A stretch of 64,000 nt of DNA from Streptomyces glaucescens (GTDB lineage Bacteria; Actinomycetota; Actinomycetes; Streptomycetales; Streptomycetaceae): positions 6,490,501-6,554,500 of the forward strand of contig NZ_CP009438.1 of assembly GCF_000761215.1 (NCBI RefSeq), given 5' to 3'. Positions 50,486-59,215 of this stretch are shown one piece after another. How positions within the stretch are numbered: position 1 is the stretch's first letter; each line of letters opens with the position of its first letter. The translations under genes were made by a program, and so were the position numbers. Under the pieces are notes generated by a model. That model was given only the letters and a program-made list of their open reading frames with translations. It did not search any database and was not told the origin of the DNA.

Positions 50486-51561
50486 TGAGCACGTCCCGGC
50501 AGGCCGCGCCGGTGGTGCCCGCGCCGCCCGCGCCCGGCCCGAAGGAGACCGACGGGCGCACCGCCCGGCGCCCGCTCGCGCTGCGGCTGCTGGCCCGGCC
50601 GGAGACGGGCGTCTTCCTCGGCGCCGTCGCGGTGTTCGTGTTCTTCCTGTTCGCCGCGCCCGCGGTGCGCGACGGCAGCTCGATGGCAAACATCCTCTAC
50701 CAGTCGTCGACGATCGGGATCATGGCGCTTCCGGTGGCCCTGCTGATGATCGGCGGCGAGTTCGACCTGTCGGCCGGCGTCGCGGTGATCACGTCCGCGC
50801 TCACCGCGAGCATGATCAGCTACCAGCTCACGATGAACGTCTGGGCCGGTGTGCTCGTCGCCCTCGCCGTCTCGCTCGGGGCCGGCCTGCTCAACGGCTG
50901 GATGCTGGTGCGGACCGGGCTGCCGAGCTTCCTGGTCACCCTCGGCACCTTCCTGATCCTCCAGGGCGTCAACCTGGCCGTCACCAAGCTGATCACCGGC
51001 AACGTCGCCACCGACGACATCGGTGACATGGACGGCTTCGGCCAGGCCGAGGCGGTCTTCGCCTCGTCGTTCGGCGTCGGCGGCGTCCAGGTGAGGATCA
51101 CCGTCGTGTGGTGGCTGGTCTTCGCGGCCCTCGCCACCTGGGTGCTGCTGCGCACCCGCTACGGCAACTGGATCTTCGCGGTCGGCGGGAACCAGCAGAG
51201 CGCGCGGGCCGTCGGCGTGCCCGTGACGTTCACCAAGGTGTCGCTGTTCGCGCTGGTCGGCCTCGGCGCCTGGTTCGTCGGCATGCACCAGCTGTTCTCC
51301 TTCAACACGGTGCAGTCCGGCGAGGGCGTCGGCCAGGAGCTGATCTACATCGCCGCGGCGGTGATCGGCGGCTGTCTGCTCACCGGCGGCCACGGCTCCG
51401 CGATCGGCCCGGTCTTCGGTGCTTTCATGTTCGGCATGGTGCAGCAGGGCATCGTCTACGCGGGCTGGAACCCGGACTGGTTCAAGGCCTTCCTCGGCGT
51501 GATGCTGCTCGGCGCCACCCTGATCAATCTGTGGGTCCGCAGGACCGCGACCCGGAGGTGA
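50485..51561 (+). CDS. ABC transporter permease, RbsC-like
   Basis: A 358-residue membrane protein with about eight to ten segments, including the conserved [56 protein letters not shown] and [16 protein letters not shown], which mark the RbsC/BPD_transp_2 family. Its ATG shares one base with the stop of the binding-protein gene, so translation is coupled. It forms the pore of the inositol-type importer. A charged Thr/Pro/Arg N-terminus precedes the first helix. Confidence 0.94.
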   Translation: MSTSRQAAPVVPAPPAPGPKETDGRTARRPLALRLLARPETGVFLGAVAVFVFFLFAAPAVRDGSSMANILYQSSTIGIMALPVALLMIGGEFDLSAGVAVITSALTASMISYQLTMNVWAGVLVALAVSLGAGLLNGWMLVRTGLPSFLVTLGTFLILQGVNLAVTKLITGNVATDDIGDMDGFGQAEAVFASSFGVGGVQVRITVVWWLVFAALATWVLLRTRYGNWIFAVGGNQQSARAVGVPVTFTKVSLFALVGLGAWFVGMHQLFSFNTVQSGEGVGQELIYIAAAVIGGCLLTGGHGSAIGPVFGAFMFGMVQQGIVYAGWNPDWFKAFLGVMLLGATLINLWVRRTATRR

Positions 51562-51568
51562 GCCACCC

Positions 51569-52489
51569 ATGACCACCGTGACCGAGACACCGCTCGTGGA
51601 ACTGCGCGGCGCCGGCAAGTCGTACGGCAACATCCGCGCCCTGCACGGCGTCGACCTCACCGTCCGCCCGTCCACGGTGACCTGCGTGCTCGGGGACAAC
51701 GGAGCCGGCAAGTCCACCCTCATCAAGATCGTCTCCGGGTTGCACCAGCACACCGAGGGCGAGTTCCTGGTCGACGGGGAGCCGGTCCGCTTCTCCTCCC
51801 CGCGCGAGGCCCTGGACCGGGGCATCGCCACCGTCTACCAGGACCTGGCGACCGTGCCGCTGATGCCGGTGTGGCGGAACTTCTTCCTCGGCTCGGAGCT
51901 CACCAAGGGCGTCTGGCCCCTGCGCCGCCTCGACATCGAGCGGATGAAGCGGACCGCCGACGAGGAACTGCGCGAGATGGGCATCGTCCTCGACGACCTC
52001 GAACAGCCCATCGGCACCCTCTCCGGCGGCCAGCGCCAGTGCGTCGCGATCGCCCGCGCGGTCCACTTCGGCGCCCGGGTGCTGATCCTCGACGAGCCGA
52101 CGGCCGCCCTCGGCGTCAAACAGTCCGGCGTCGTCCTCAAGTACGTCGCCGCCGCCCGCGACCGCGGCCTCGGCGTCATCTTCATCACCCACAACCCCCA
52201 CCACGCCTACCTGGTCGGCGACCACTTCAGCGTGCTGCGCCTGGGCACCCTGGAACTCTCCGCCGACCGCAGCGAGGTCGGGCTCGAAGAGCTGACCAAC
52301 CACATGGCCGGAGGCGCCGAACTCGCCGCCCTCAAGCACGAGCTCGCCCAGGTGCGCGGCGTCGACGTCGACGAACTCCCCGACGAGGAGGACCTGCGGG
52401 CCGCCGCACCGCGCCCCCCGTCGCGCCCCCCGTCCCCGTCGTCCCCGTCGTCCCCGCAGTCCCCGTCGTCCCCGGAAGGCAGCTCCTGA
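51569..52489 (+). CDS. Sugar ABC transporter ATP-binding protein (single domain)
   Basis: A 306-residue ATPase with one nucleotide-binding domain. Walker A is GDNGAGKST, the signature LSGGQRQ, Walker B RVLILDEP, and the switch His is in FITHN. Enterobacterial RbsA proteins have two such domains in one chain, so this half-size form presumably dimerises. The C-terminus carries an odd Ser/Pro repeat tail encoded by tandem CCGTCGTCC units (around 52428-52475). The ATG follows GGAGG, seven bp after the permease stop. Confidence 0.94.
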   Translation: MTTVTETPLVELRGAGKSYGNIRALHGVDLTVRPSTVTCVLGDNGAGKSTLIKIVSGLHQHTEGEFLVDGEPVRFSSPREALDRGIATVYQDLATVPLMPVWRNFFLGSELTKGVWPLRRLDIERMKRTADEELREMGIVLDDLEQPIGTLSGGQRQCVAIARAVHFGARVLILDEPTAALGVKQSGVVLKYVAAARDRGLGVIFITHNPHHAYLVGDHFSVLRLGTLELSADRSEVGLEELTNHMAGGAELAALKHELAQVRGVDVDELPDEEDLRAAAPRPPSRPPSPSSPSSPQSPSSPEGSS

Positions 52490-52490
52490 C

Positions 52491-53393
52491 ATGGCCCCCG
52501 CGCTCGACCGCATCCGGGTGGGTTCCGCCCCGGACTCCTGGGGCGTCTGGTTCCCCGACGACCCGCGCCAGGTGCCCTGGGAACGCTTCCTCGACGAGGT
52601 CGCCGAGGCCGGATACTCCTGGATCGAGCTGGGCCCGTACGGCTACCTGCCGACCGACCCGGCCCGGCTCGCCGACGAGCTGGCCGAACGGGACCTGAAG
52701 GTCTCCGCGGGCACCGTCTTCACCGGCCTGCACCGCGGCCCGGCCGTCTGGGAGTCCACCTGGGAGCACGTCGGCCGGGTCGCCGCGCTCACCCGGGCCA
52801 TGGGCGCGCGGCACCTCGTCGTCATCCCCTCCTTCTGGCGGGACGACAGGACCGCCGAGATCCTGGAACCGCCGGAGCTGACCGCCGAGCAGTGGGCCCA
52901 CCTCACCAAGGGCATGGAACGGCTCGGCCACGAGGTGAAGGAGTCCTACGGCCTGGACATCGTCGTCCACCCGCACGCCGACACCCACATCGACACCGAG
53001 GCGCACGTCGAGCGGTTCCTCGACTCCACCGACTCCGGCCTGGTCAACCTCTGCCTGGACACCGGGCACTACGCCTACTGCGGCGGCGACAGCGTCAAGC
53101 TGATCGAGACGTACGGCGAGCGCATCGGCTACCTCCACCTCAAGCAGGTCGACCCGCGGGTCCTGGCCGAAGTGGTCGCGGACGGCGTGCCGTTCGGGCC
53201 CGCGGTGCAGCGCGGCGTGATGTGCGAACCGCCCGCCGGGGTGCCGGACCTGGAACCCGTCCTGGTGGCGGCGCAGCGCCTCGGCGTGGAGCTGTTCGCC
53301 ATCGTCGAGCAGGACATGTACCCCTGCGAGCCGGACAGGCCCCTGCCGATCGCGATCCGCACCCGCAGGTTCCTGCGCTCCTGCGGGGCCTGA
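52491..53393 (+). CDS. IolE/IolI-like sugar phosphate isomerase/epimerase
   Basis: A 300-residue TIM-barrel protein of the AP endonuclease 2 superfamily. The opening IRVGSAPDSWGVWFPDDPRQVPW and WIELGPYGYLPTDP are close to the IolE/MocC group, and metal ligands are seen in VVHPHADTHID, CLDTGHYAY and LHLKQVDP. IolE is 2-keto-myo-inositol dehydratase; IolI is an inosose isomerase. One of these roles is likely, giving the operon a catabolic function in inositol use. The start lies one base after the ATPase stop. Confidence 0.9.
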   Translation: MAPALDRIRVGSAPDSWGVWFPDDPRQVPWERFLDEVAEAGYSWIELGPYGYLPTDPARLADELAERDLKVSAGTVFTGLHRGPAVWESTWEHVGRVAALTRAMGARHLVVIPSFWRDDRTAEILEPPELTAEQWAHLTKGMERLGHEVKESYGLDIVVHPHADTHIDTEAHVERFLDSTDSGLVNLCLDTGHYAYCGGDSVKLIETYGERIGYLHLKQVDPRVLAEVVADGVPFGPAVQRGVMCEPPAGVPDLEPVLVAAQRLGVELFAIVEQDMYPCEPDRPLPIAIRTRRFLRSCGA

Positions 53394-53507
53394 GCCCCGG
53401 CGCGGCCGCGGTCCCGCCGCACACTGCCCGGTGGCCCGGGCGGCCCGCCCGCCCGACCGACCGTCCTCGGGGGCACGGTCCGGCCGGTCCGCCGCCCCCC
53501 GGCGTCC

Positions 53508-54080
53508 TCAAGGGCTCTTGTGCCGCCGGTAATGGCGGGCGACCCGGGTGCGGTTGCCGCAGCGGGCGGGGGAGCACCAGCGGCGGCGGGGGTGCGCCGG
53601 CAGGAACAGCAGGACGCAGTCGTCGGCCTCGCACTCCTTGACCCGGGTGACCGCCGGGTCGGCCAGCAGCGCGGCGGCGGCCTCCGCGAGCAGCGCGGCG
53701 AGCCGGGTGCCGAGCGGACCGCTGCGACGCGGCGCGACGACGACCGTCGCCCCGTCCCAGTCCGGGACGAGGACGGCCGGTGCGGCCCGCTGGGCGTCGG
53801 CGAGACCGCGCAGCGCGGACTGCGGCGGCCGCCGCCCATCCAGCAGGGCGCGCAGCGCCGCCTCGGTGTGGGCCCGCACGGCCCGGACGGGGGCGAGGTC
53901 GGCCTCGGTCGGCGCGGGACCGTCGGCCTCCGCGCCCAGCCGGTCCGCCTGCCGGGCCAGCCAGGCGGCCAGCCGGTCCGGGGTGTCCAGCAGATCGGCA
54001 CGGCTCGCGCCGTTCAGCGGGCGGGTGTTGACGAGGTCCAGGGGCAGGGGCTCGCCGGTGGGTGGTGCGCTGGAGTCCAT
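53508..54080 (-). CDS. CGNR zinc-finger (ABATE-domain) regulator
   Basis: A 190-residue protein with an N-terminal ABATE domain (PLPLDLVNTRPLNG) and a C-terminal CGNR zinc finger: cysteines in CEADDCVLLFL and WCSPARCGNRTRVARHYRRHK. Such proteins are probable DNA-binding regulators of drug or stress response. The ATG at 54080 is preferred; upstream the frame is antisense to the next gene. It is divergent from an epoxide-hydrolase-like gene, with an inverted repeat between them, and probably controls it. Confidence 0.93.
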   Translation of the reverse strand: MDSSAPPTGEPLPLDLVNTRPLNGASRADLLDTPDRLAAWLARQADRLGAEADGPAPTEADLAPVRAVRAHTEAALRALLDGRRPPQSALRGLADAQRAAPAVLVPDWDGATVVVAPRRSGPLGTRLAALLAEAAAALLADPAVTRVKECEADDCVLLFLPAHPRRRWCSPARCGNRTRVARHYRRHKSP

Positions 54081-54085
54081 GAACC

Positions 54086-54134
54086 CTAATGCTACATAAA
54101 TCAGTTGACGCATTAGAAGCGGGCGGCGTATGAC
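54086..54134. promoter_or_regulatory. Inverted repeat and promoter between CGNR and hydrolase genes
   Basis: CTAATGC (54086-54092) and GCATTAG (54110-54116) form a 7-bp inverted repeat with 17 bases between. Toward the hydrolase, TTGACG (54105-54110) and TATGAC (54129-54134) make a -35/-10 pair with 18-bp spacing. The start codon of the hydrolase lies seven bases after the -10, implying a leaderless transcript. The repeat is a candidate operator for the CGNR protein. Confidence 0.6.
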
Positions 54135-54140
54135 TGTCGC

Positions 54141-55058
54141 ATGACCACTTCGGCGATCGCCCCGCGCATCAGCCCACCCGCCCGCACCGCCCACCGGCAC
54201 GTGCACGTCGACGGGGCCGACGTCTTCTACCGCGAGTCCCTGCCCGAGCGGCCCGACGCCCCGGTGCTGCTGCTCCTGCACGGCTTCCCGTCCGCCTCCC
54301 ACCAGTTCCGGCGGCTCATCGACACCCTCGGCCGGCACTACCGGCTGATCGCCCCCGACTACCCGGGCTTCGGGCACACCCGCGTCCCCGACGACTTCAC
54401 CTACTCCTTCGAGCGGCTCACCGACATCGTCGAAGGCTTCACCGAACGCCTCGGACTGACCCGGTACACGCTGTACCTCTTCGACTTCGGCGCCCCGGTC
54501 GGCCTGCGCCTGGCGCAGCGCAGGCCCGGCCGCGTCGCCGGCCTCGTGGTGCAGAACGGCAACGCCTACCTCGACGGACTCTCCGACGCCGCCCGCGAGT
54601 TCACCGCCCTCACCCCCGGCACCCCGGGCGCCGAGCGGACCGTCCTCGACCTGTTCACCCTCGCCGCCACCCGCGCCCAGTACGAGGGCGGCACGGCCGA
54701 TCCGACGCTCGTCGCCCCCGAGGGCTGGCTGCTCGACCAGCACTTCCTCGACCAGCCCGGCCGCAAGACAGCCCAACTCGCCCTCGCCTTCGACTACCGG
54801 AACAACCTCGCCGCCTACCCGGACTGGCAGGCATGGCTGCGCGCCCACCGCCCGCCCACCCTCGTCACCTGGGGCACCGGGGACCCGTTCTTCACCCCGG
54901 ACGGTGCCCGCGCCTATCTGCGCGACCTGCCCGAGGCCGAACTGCACCTGTTCCCCACCGGGCACTTCGCCCTGGAGGACCACCTGCCGGAGATCGCCCC
55001 GCTGATCGCCCGTTTCCTCGACCGCACCTGGGACCGACCCGCCTCGGAGGCCTCGTGA
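54141..55058 (+). CDS. Alpha/beta hydrolase, epoxide-hydrolase-like
   Basis: A 305-residue alpha/beta hydrolase. The oxyanion region is LLLHGFPSASHQFRRLI, the nucleophile position reads LYLFDFGAPVGLRLA with Asp instead of Ser, and the catalytic His lies near FPTGHFALEDH. An Asp nucleophile places it with epoxide hydrolases or dehalogenases rather than esterases. No ribosome site precedes the ATG and the -10 sits seven bases away, so it is probably leaderless. It overlaps the following GNAT gene by GTGA. Confidence 0.9.
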   Translation: MTTSAIAPRISPPARTAHRHVHVDGADVFYRESLPERPDAPVLLLLHGFPSASHQFRRLIDTLGRHYRLIAPDYPGFGHTRVPDDFTYSFERLTDIVEGFTERLGLTRYTLYLFDFGAPVGLRLAQRRPGRVAGLVVQNGNAYLDGLSDAAREFTALTPGTPGAERTVLDLFTLAATRAQYEGGTADPTLVAPEGWLLDQHFLDQPGRKTAQLALAFDYRNNLAAYPDWQAWLRAHRPPTLVTWGTGDPFFTPDGARAYLRDLPEAELHLFPTGHFALEDHLPEIAPLIARFLDRTWDRPASEAS

Positions 55059-56011
55059 TCATCCGCCCGCTCACCGCCTCGGACACCGACCGCGTGCTGC
55101 CCCTGCTGCCGGCCGGCGAGGTCGGCGTCTGGGCCGACGCCGACACCTTCCGCGAACGGCTCGGCACGGGTGAGTACCGGCCCGAGCGGAGCTGGCTGGC
55201 CGAGGACGGCGGCGATCCGGTCGCCCTCGCCGTCTGGTGGGCCGGACCCGACGACACCCGGCCGGCCGCGCTCGACGTGCTGAACGTCCGCGACCTCGAC
55301 GGAACCGACGGGACGCGCACGGACCTCGCGGCCCGCGTCCTGACGGCCGCCCACAGCGCCTTCGCCGCCACCGGCCTGACCACCCCGCCCGAGTACCACC
55401 TCGCGCTGCCCGGCGACTGGCGCGAGCGCCCCGACGCGGTCGCCGCCCTGCGCTGGCGCCGGGAGGCCGCCCGGCGCGCCGGGCTCACCGCCTCCCTCGA
55501 ACGGCTCCGCTTCGAGTGGACCCGCGGGAACGGCGTGCCCAGGCCCTCCGGCCGGCTGCGCTTCCGGGCCGAGCCGGACGACGAGGTCTTCGTCGACCTG
55601 TTCCGCCGGGTGCTGGACGGCACCCTCGACGCGACCTCCGGCAACGGCGCGGCGACCGTGGGCGCCGAGGCGCAGGCCCGGGCCGACGTCGCCTTCTACC
55701 GGACGCAGATGCCCGGCGACCGCGCCTGGTGGCGGATCGCCGAGACCCCGCAGGGCCGCCCGGTCGGCTTCGCCCTGCCCTCCCGCAACCCCGCCTTCCA
55801 TGTCGTCGGCTACCTCGGCGTGCTGCCCGAGCACCGCGGCCACGGCCATGTGGACGACCTGCTGGCCGAGACCACCCGCATCCTGGCCGAGGAGGCCGGA
55901 GCGGACACCGTGCGCGCCGACACCGACCTGGCGAACACCCCGATGGCCGCCTCGTTCACCCGTCTCGGCTACCGCAACTTCGCCCGCCGCCTGGTGCTCT
56001 CGGCGCCCTAG
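55055..56011 (+). CDS. GNAT-family acetyltransferase (two-domain)
   Basis: A 318-residue protein with a C-terminal GNAT domain: VVGYLGVLPEHRGHGHVDDLLAETTRIL is the acetyl-CoA site and ADTDLANTPMAASFTRLGYRNFARR the following strand/helix. The N-terminal half (IIRPLTASDTDRVLPLLPAGEVGVWADADTF) looks like a degenerate GNAT repeat. The GTG start overlaps the hydrolase stop, so the two act in one operon under the divergent CGNR gene. The substrate is unknown. Confidence 0.88.
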   Translation: MIIRPLTASDTDRVLPLLPAGEVGVWADADTFRERLGTGEYRPERSWLAEDGGDPVALAVWWAGPDDTRPAALDVLNVRDLDGTDGTRTDLAARVLTAAHSAFAATGLTTPPEYHLALPGDWRERPDAVAALRWRREAARRAGLTASLERLRFEWTRGNGVPRPSGRLRFRAEPDDEVFVDLFRRVLDGTLDATSGNGAATVGAEAQARADVAFYRTQMPGDRAWWRIAETPQGRPVGFALPSRNPAFHVVGYLGVLPEHRGHGHVDDLLAETTRILAEEAGADTVRADTDLANTPMAASFTRLGYRNFARRLVLSAP

Positions 56012-56391
56012 GGTCCGTCGTCGAACTCCCGTCGTCCGCCCGAAGGGCGGGTGTCCCGACGCGGACGGGAGCCCGACGACAGACCCCCGGCGGGCCGGCC
56101 CGCCGCCGTCCGGACGCGTCCGGCGGGCGGGCGGGCGCCGGGTGTGGAAGATTGCGGAGCGAGGGAAGCCGGGTGCGGGCTCGCTGTCCCCCACACAAGT
56201 GCTGCTCGGGTGCTCGCGCCCGGCCTCCCCCCTCCGGGTTCCGCCTGCCGGGCACGGTGCCGTGGCTCGCGCCGTCCGGGCGGTGGTCCACGACGAGCCG
56301 GGCCCGGACGGCAAAGCCTCCCGCCGACGGCGCGAGGACGGCAAGTCCTCCCGCCGACGGCGCGCGCCGCGGCCGTCGTTCCCCCACCGGG
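56012..56391. other. Intergenic region between GNAT and IolG-like genes
   Basis: No gene is seen in these 380 bases between two convergent genes. They hold a small GC hairpin just after the GNAT stop, an 18-bp perfect palindrome at 56088-56105 (CGGCGGGCC and its complement) that could act as a terminator, and a 30-bp tandem duplication (56306-56365). Confidence 0.6.
56306..56365. repeat. 30-bp tandem duplication
   Basis: Two head-to-tail 30-base units (56306-56335 and 56336-56365), both beginning GGACGGCAA and containing CTCCCGCCGACGGCGCG, differ at three positions. They lie just beyond the 3' end of the IolG-like gene. Confidence 0.8.
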
Positions 56392-57396
56392 TCAGGCGGT
56401 GCGCACCTCCGCGATCGTCACCGGCCGGTGCTCGGCCCGCGACAGGGTGCACGCCTCGGCGACCCAGCCCGCCTCCAGCGCGTCCTCGACCGTGCACGGC
56501 GAGGGCCGCAGACCGGCCACCACCTCCGTGAACGCGGCGAGTTCGGCGCGGTAGGCGGCGGCGAAGCGGTCCATGAAGAAGTCGTGCGGCGTCCCGGCCG
56601 GGAAGCCGGCGCCCGGCTCCACCGAGCGCAGCGGCAGCTTGTCGTCCAGGCCGACCGCGATCGAGTCCGTGAAGCCGTGCAGCTCCATCCGTACGTCGTA
56701 ACCCCGGGCGTTGTGACGGGAGTTGGAGACGACCGCGATCGTCCCGTCGTCCAGGGTGAGCAGCGCGCCGGTGGTGTCCGCGTCGCCCGCGGCGGCGATC
56801 GGGCCGGCGCCCCGGTTGCCGCCGACGGCGTACACCTCGGTCACCTCCCGGCCGGTGACCCAGCGGATGATGTCGAAGTCGTGCACCGAGCAGTCCCGGA
56901 AGATGCCGCCGGAGGCCGCGATGTACGCGGCGGGCGGCGGCGCCGGGTCAAGGGTGGTCGACCGGACGGTGTGCAGCGGACCCAGCTCACCACTGCGCAC
57001 GGCGGCGCGCGCGGCGGCGAACCCGGCGTCGAAGCGGCGGTTGTAGCCGATCTGGACCGGCACGTCCGTGCCCCGGACGAAGTCCAGCACCGCCACTCCC
57101 TCGCCCATGGTCCGGGCGACGGGCTTCTCGCAGAAGACGGGCACCGCGGCCCGCACGGCGGCGCGGATCAACTCCGGGTGGGCGTCGGTCGCGGCGGCGA
57201 TCACCACCCCGTCGACCCCGGCGGACAGCACCGCCTCCGGCGAGTCCACGACCTCCCCGCCGAAGCGCTCCGCGGCGGCCTTGGCGGCGTCCGCGAACGG
57301 ATCGGTGAGCACGAGCGACTCGACCGCGTCGAGTCCGGAGAGGGTCTCGGCGTGGAAGGCGCCGATACGGCCGAGCCCGAGGATTCCGATGCGCAT
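56392..57396 (-). CDS. Gfo/Idh/MocA dehydrogenase, inositol 2-dehydrogenase-like (IolG)
   Basis: A 334-residue NAD-dependent dehydrogenase. The Rossmann start is RIGILGLGRIGAFHAETL, the catalytic Lys lies in VFCEKPVAR, and the C-terminal domain contains QIGYNRRFDAGF and GGIFRDCSVHDFDIIRWVTGREV, as in myo-inositol 2-dehydrogenases. It would oxidise inositol to 2-keto-inositol, the substrate of IolE-like enzymes. ATG 57396 is preferred over a start at 57474 that would run through the operator. It is divergent from the LacI regulator. Confidence 0.92.
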   Translation of the reverse strand: MRIGILGLGRIGAFHAETLSGLDAVESLVLTDPFADAAKAAAERFGGEVVDSPEAVLSAGVDGVVIAAATDAHPELIRAAVRAAVPVFCEKPVARTMGEGVAVLDFVRGTDVPVQIGYNRRFDAGFAAARAAVRSGELGPLHTVRSTTLDPAPPPAAYIAASGGIFRDCSVHDFDIIRWVTGREVTEVYAVGGNRGAGPIAAAGDADTTGALLTLDDGTIAVVSNSRHNARGYDVRMELHGFTDSIAVGLDDKLPLRSVEPGAGFPAGTPHDFFMDRFAAAYRAELAAFTEVVAGLRPSPCTVEDALEAGWVAEACTLSRAEHRPVTIAEVRTA

Positions 57397-57445
57397 GGAA
57401 CGGCTGCCGTCCTTTCGCTGACGGGGCGACGGAGTGCTGCCATTC

Positions 57446-57457
57446 TTGTCAGGACAA
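57446..57457. promoter_or_regulatory. LacI operator candidate between iolG-like and lacI genes
   Basis: TTGTCAGGACAA is a perfect inverted repeat (TTGTC/GACAA) with a two-base centre. A second GGACAA half-site follows at about 57465. The same type of site lies at the ABC operon promoter (49221-49232). It is placed to control both divergent genes. Confidence 0.6.
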
Positions 57458-57517
57458 ATCTCCAGGACAACCATCGGCAGGCCGTCAAAAAACCCTCAAG
57501 AGGCGCGAGGAGCGTGC

Positions 57518-58546
57518 GTGGGCCACCCCTTCCCCCTCCGTGAGATCGCGCGTCAGGCGGGGCTGAGCGAGGCCACCGTGGACCGTGTCCTCAACGGGCG
57601 CGGCGGCGTCCGCCCGAGCACCGCGCAGGAGGTGCACCGGGCCGTCACCGACCTGGAGCGGCAGCGCACCCAGGTCCGCCTCGCCGGCCGCACCTTCATG
57701 GTCGACATGGTGATGCAGGCGCCGAACCGGTTCACCTCCGCCGTGCGCGCCGCCCTGGAGGCCGAACTGCCCGGACTGCACCCGGCCGTGCTGCGCTGCC
57801 GCTTCCACTTCCGGGAGACCGGCCCGGTCGAGGAACAGCTCGCCACCCTCGACCGGATCGCCCGCCGGGGCTCCCAGGGCGTCATCCTCAAGGCGCCGGA
57901 CGTACCCGAGGTCACCGCCGCCGTCGGCCGGCTGGCCGGCGCGGGCATCCCCGTGGTCACCCTCGTCACCGACCTGCCCGCCAGTGCCCGGATCGGCTAC
58001 GTCGGCATCGACAACCGGGCGGCGGGCGCCACCGCCGCGTACCTCCTGGGCCAGTGGCTGGGCGACCGGCCCGCCCATGTGCTCACCAGCCTCAGCAGCG
58101 GCCGCTTCCGCAACGAGGAGGAGCGCGAGGCCGGCTTCCGGGCCACCCTGCGCGCCCGGCACCCGGGCCGCACCCTGGTGGGGATCACCGAGGGCCACGG
58201 CCTGGACGCCACCCAGTACGACCTGGTGCGCGCCGCCCTGGACCGCCACCCGGAGATCCGCGCGGTCTACTCGATCGGCGGCGGCAACCCCGCCACCCTG
58301 CGCGCCTTCGAGGACGCGGGCCGCGACTGCGCCGTCTTCGTCGCGCACGACCTCGACCGCGACAACACCCGGCTGCTGCGCGAGCACCGCCTGTCCGCCG
58401 TCCTCCACCACGACCTGCGGCACGACCTGAGCGAGGCCTGCCGCCTGGTGCTGCGCGCGCACGGCGCCCTGCCGCCCGCCGGACCGGCCCTGCCGTCCCC
58501 GATCCAGGTGGTCACGCCGTACAACCTGCCCCCGGCCGTCCGGTGA
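57518..58546 (+). CDS. LacI-family regulator of the inositol-type locus
   Basis: A 342-residue repressor. The helix-turn-helix is PLREIARQAGLSEATVDRVLNGRGGVRPSTAQEV, and the effector domain is of the periplasmic-binding-protein type 4 class (MVDMVMQAPNRFTSAVRAALEAE, YVGIDNRAAGATAAYLL, AVYSIGGGN). The effector fold is thus related to the binding protein of the ABC operon, in line with a shared inositol ligand. GTG 57518 follows GAGGAG. It probably represses itself, the divergent dehydrogenase and the ABC operon through TGTCNNGACA sites. Confidence 0.93.
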   Translation: MGHPFPLREIARQAGLSEATVDRVLNGRGGVRPSTAQEVHRAVTDLERQRTQVRLAGRTFMVDMVMQAPNRFTSAVRAALEAELPGLHPAVLRCRFHFRETGPVEEQLATLDRIARRGSQGVILKAPDVPEVTAAVGRLAGAGIPVVTLVTDLPASARIGYVGIDNRAAGATAAYLLGQWLGDRPAHVLTSLSSGRFRNEEEREAGFRATLRARHPGRTLVGITEGHGLDATQYDLVRAALDRHPEIRAVYSIGGGNPATLRAFEDAGRDCAVFVAHDLDRDNTRLLREHRLSAVLHHDLRHDLSEACRLVLRAHGALPPAGPALPSPIQVVTPYNLPPAVR

Positions 58547-58612
58547 CGACGGGGCGTACGCCTCGGGCGTGTATCCCCACCGGACGAGCCCCGGCTCCCT
58601 ACCGTCGTGCGC

Positions 58613-59212
58613 ATGTGGAAATCGAAGCCGGACGGCGGCCCCGAGCGGCTGATCGCGCTCGCCGACGGGGTGTTCGCGATCGCCATCACCCTGCTCGTCC
58701 TCGACCTCGCCGTGCCCCGGGACCTGGATTCCGGGCAGTACCACGAGGCCCTGCGCGAGCTGCTGCCCGACCTGGGGGCCTACGCGCTGAGCGTGCTGGT
58801 GCTGGGCGGCTTCTGGCACGGCCACCGCACGATCTTCCGCTGGGTGCGCCAGGTCGACGGCCAGCTCGTCGCGCTGTCCCTGCTCGGGCTGGGCGCCGCC
58901 GCACTGGTGCCCTTTCCGACCCGGCTCATCTCCGACTACGGCCGCGAACCCGTCTCGGTCGCCATCTACGCCGGGGCGGTCGCGGCCCTCGGTGCCACCC
59001 ACGTCGCCCTGGTCGCGCTCCTGGCCCGGCGCCCCTGGCTGCGCGGCCCGGAGGCGCCCGAGGGCTTCGCACACCACATCCTCGACCTCTCGGCCACCGT
59101 CGTCGTCTTCCTCGTCAGCATTCCGCTGACCCTGGTGCTCGGGGCGGCGGCCGCCTGGTGCTGGCTCCTGCTCGCCCCCGTGAAGGTCTTCCTGGGGCGG
59201 CGCGCCCGCTGA
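58613..59212 (+). CDS. TMEM175-like (DUF1211) membrane protein
   Basis: A 199-residue membrane protein with about six segments. The first helix carries the family signature RLIALADGVFAIAITLLVLDLAVP. Prokaryotic members of this family act as potassium channels, and the conserved threonine and leucine of helix 1 line the pore. The ATG at 58613 starts MWKSKPD. It lies between two oxidoreductase/regulator pairs without obvious functional linkage, and its 3' end is four bases from the convergent dehydrogenase stop. Confidence 0.9.
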   Translation: MWKSKPDGGPERLIALADGVFAIAITLLVLDLAVPRDLDSGQYHEALRELLPDLGAYALSVLVLGGFWHGHRTIFRWVRQVDGQLVALSLLGLGAAALVPFPTRLISDYGREPVSVAIYAGAVAALGATHVALVALLARRPWLRGPEAPEGFAHHILDLSATVVVFLVSIPLTLVLGAAAAWCWLLLAPVKVFLGRRAR

Positions 59213-59215
59213 CCC

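Noticed and set aside
57724-57733. GAACCGGTTC palindrome
   Set aside because: It matches the mannan-locus element but lies inside the LacI coding sequence of the inositol-type locus, far from any promoter; treated as chance.
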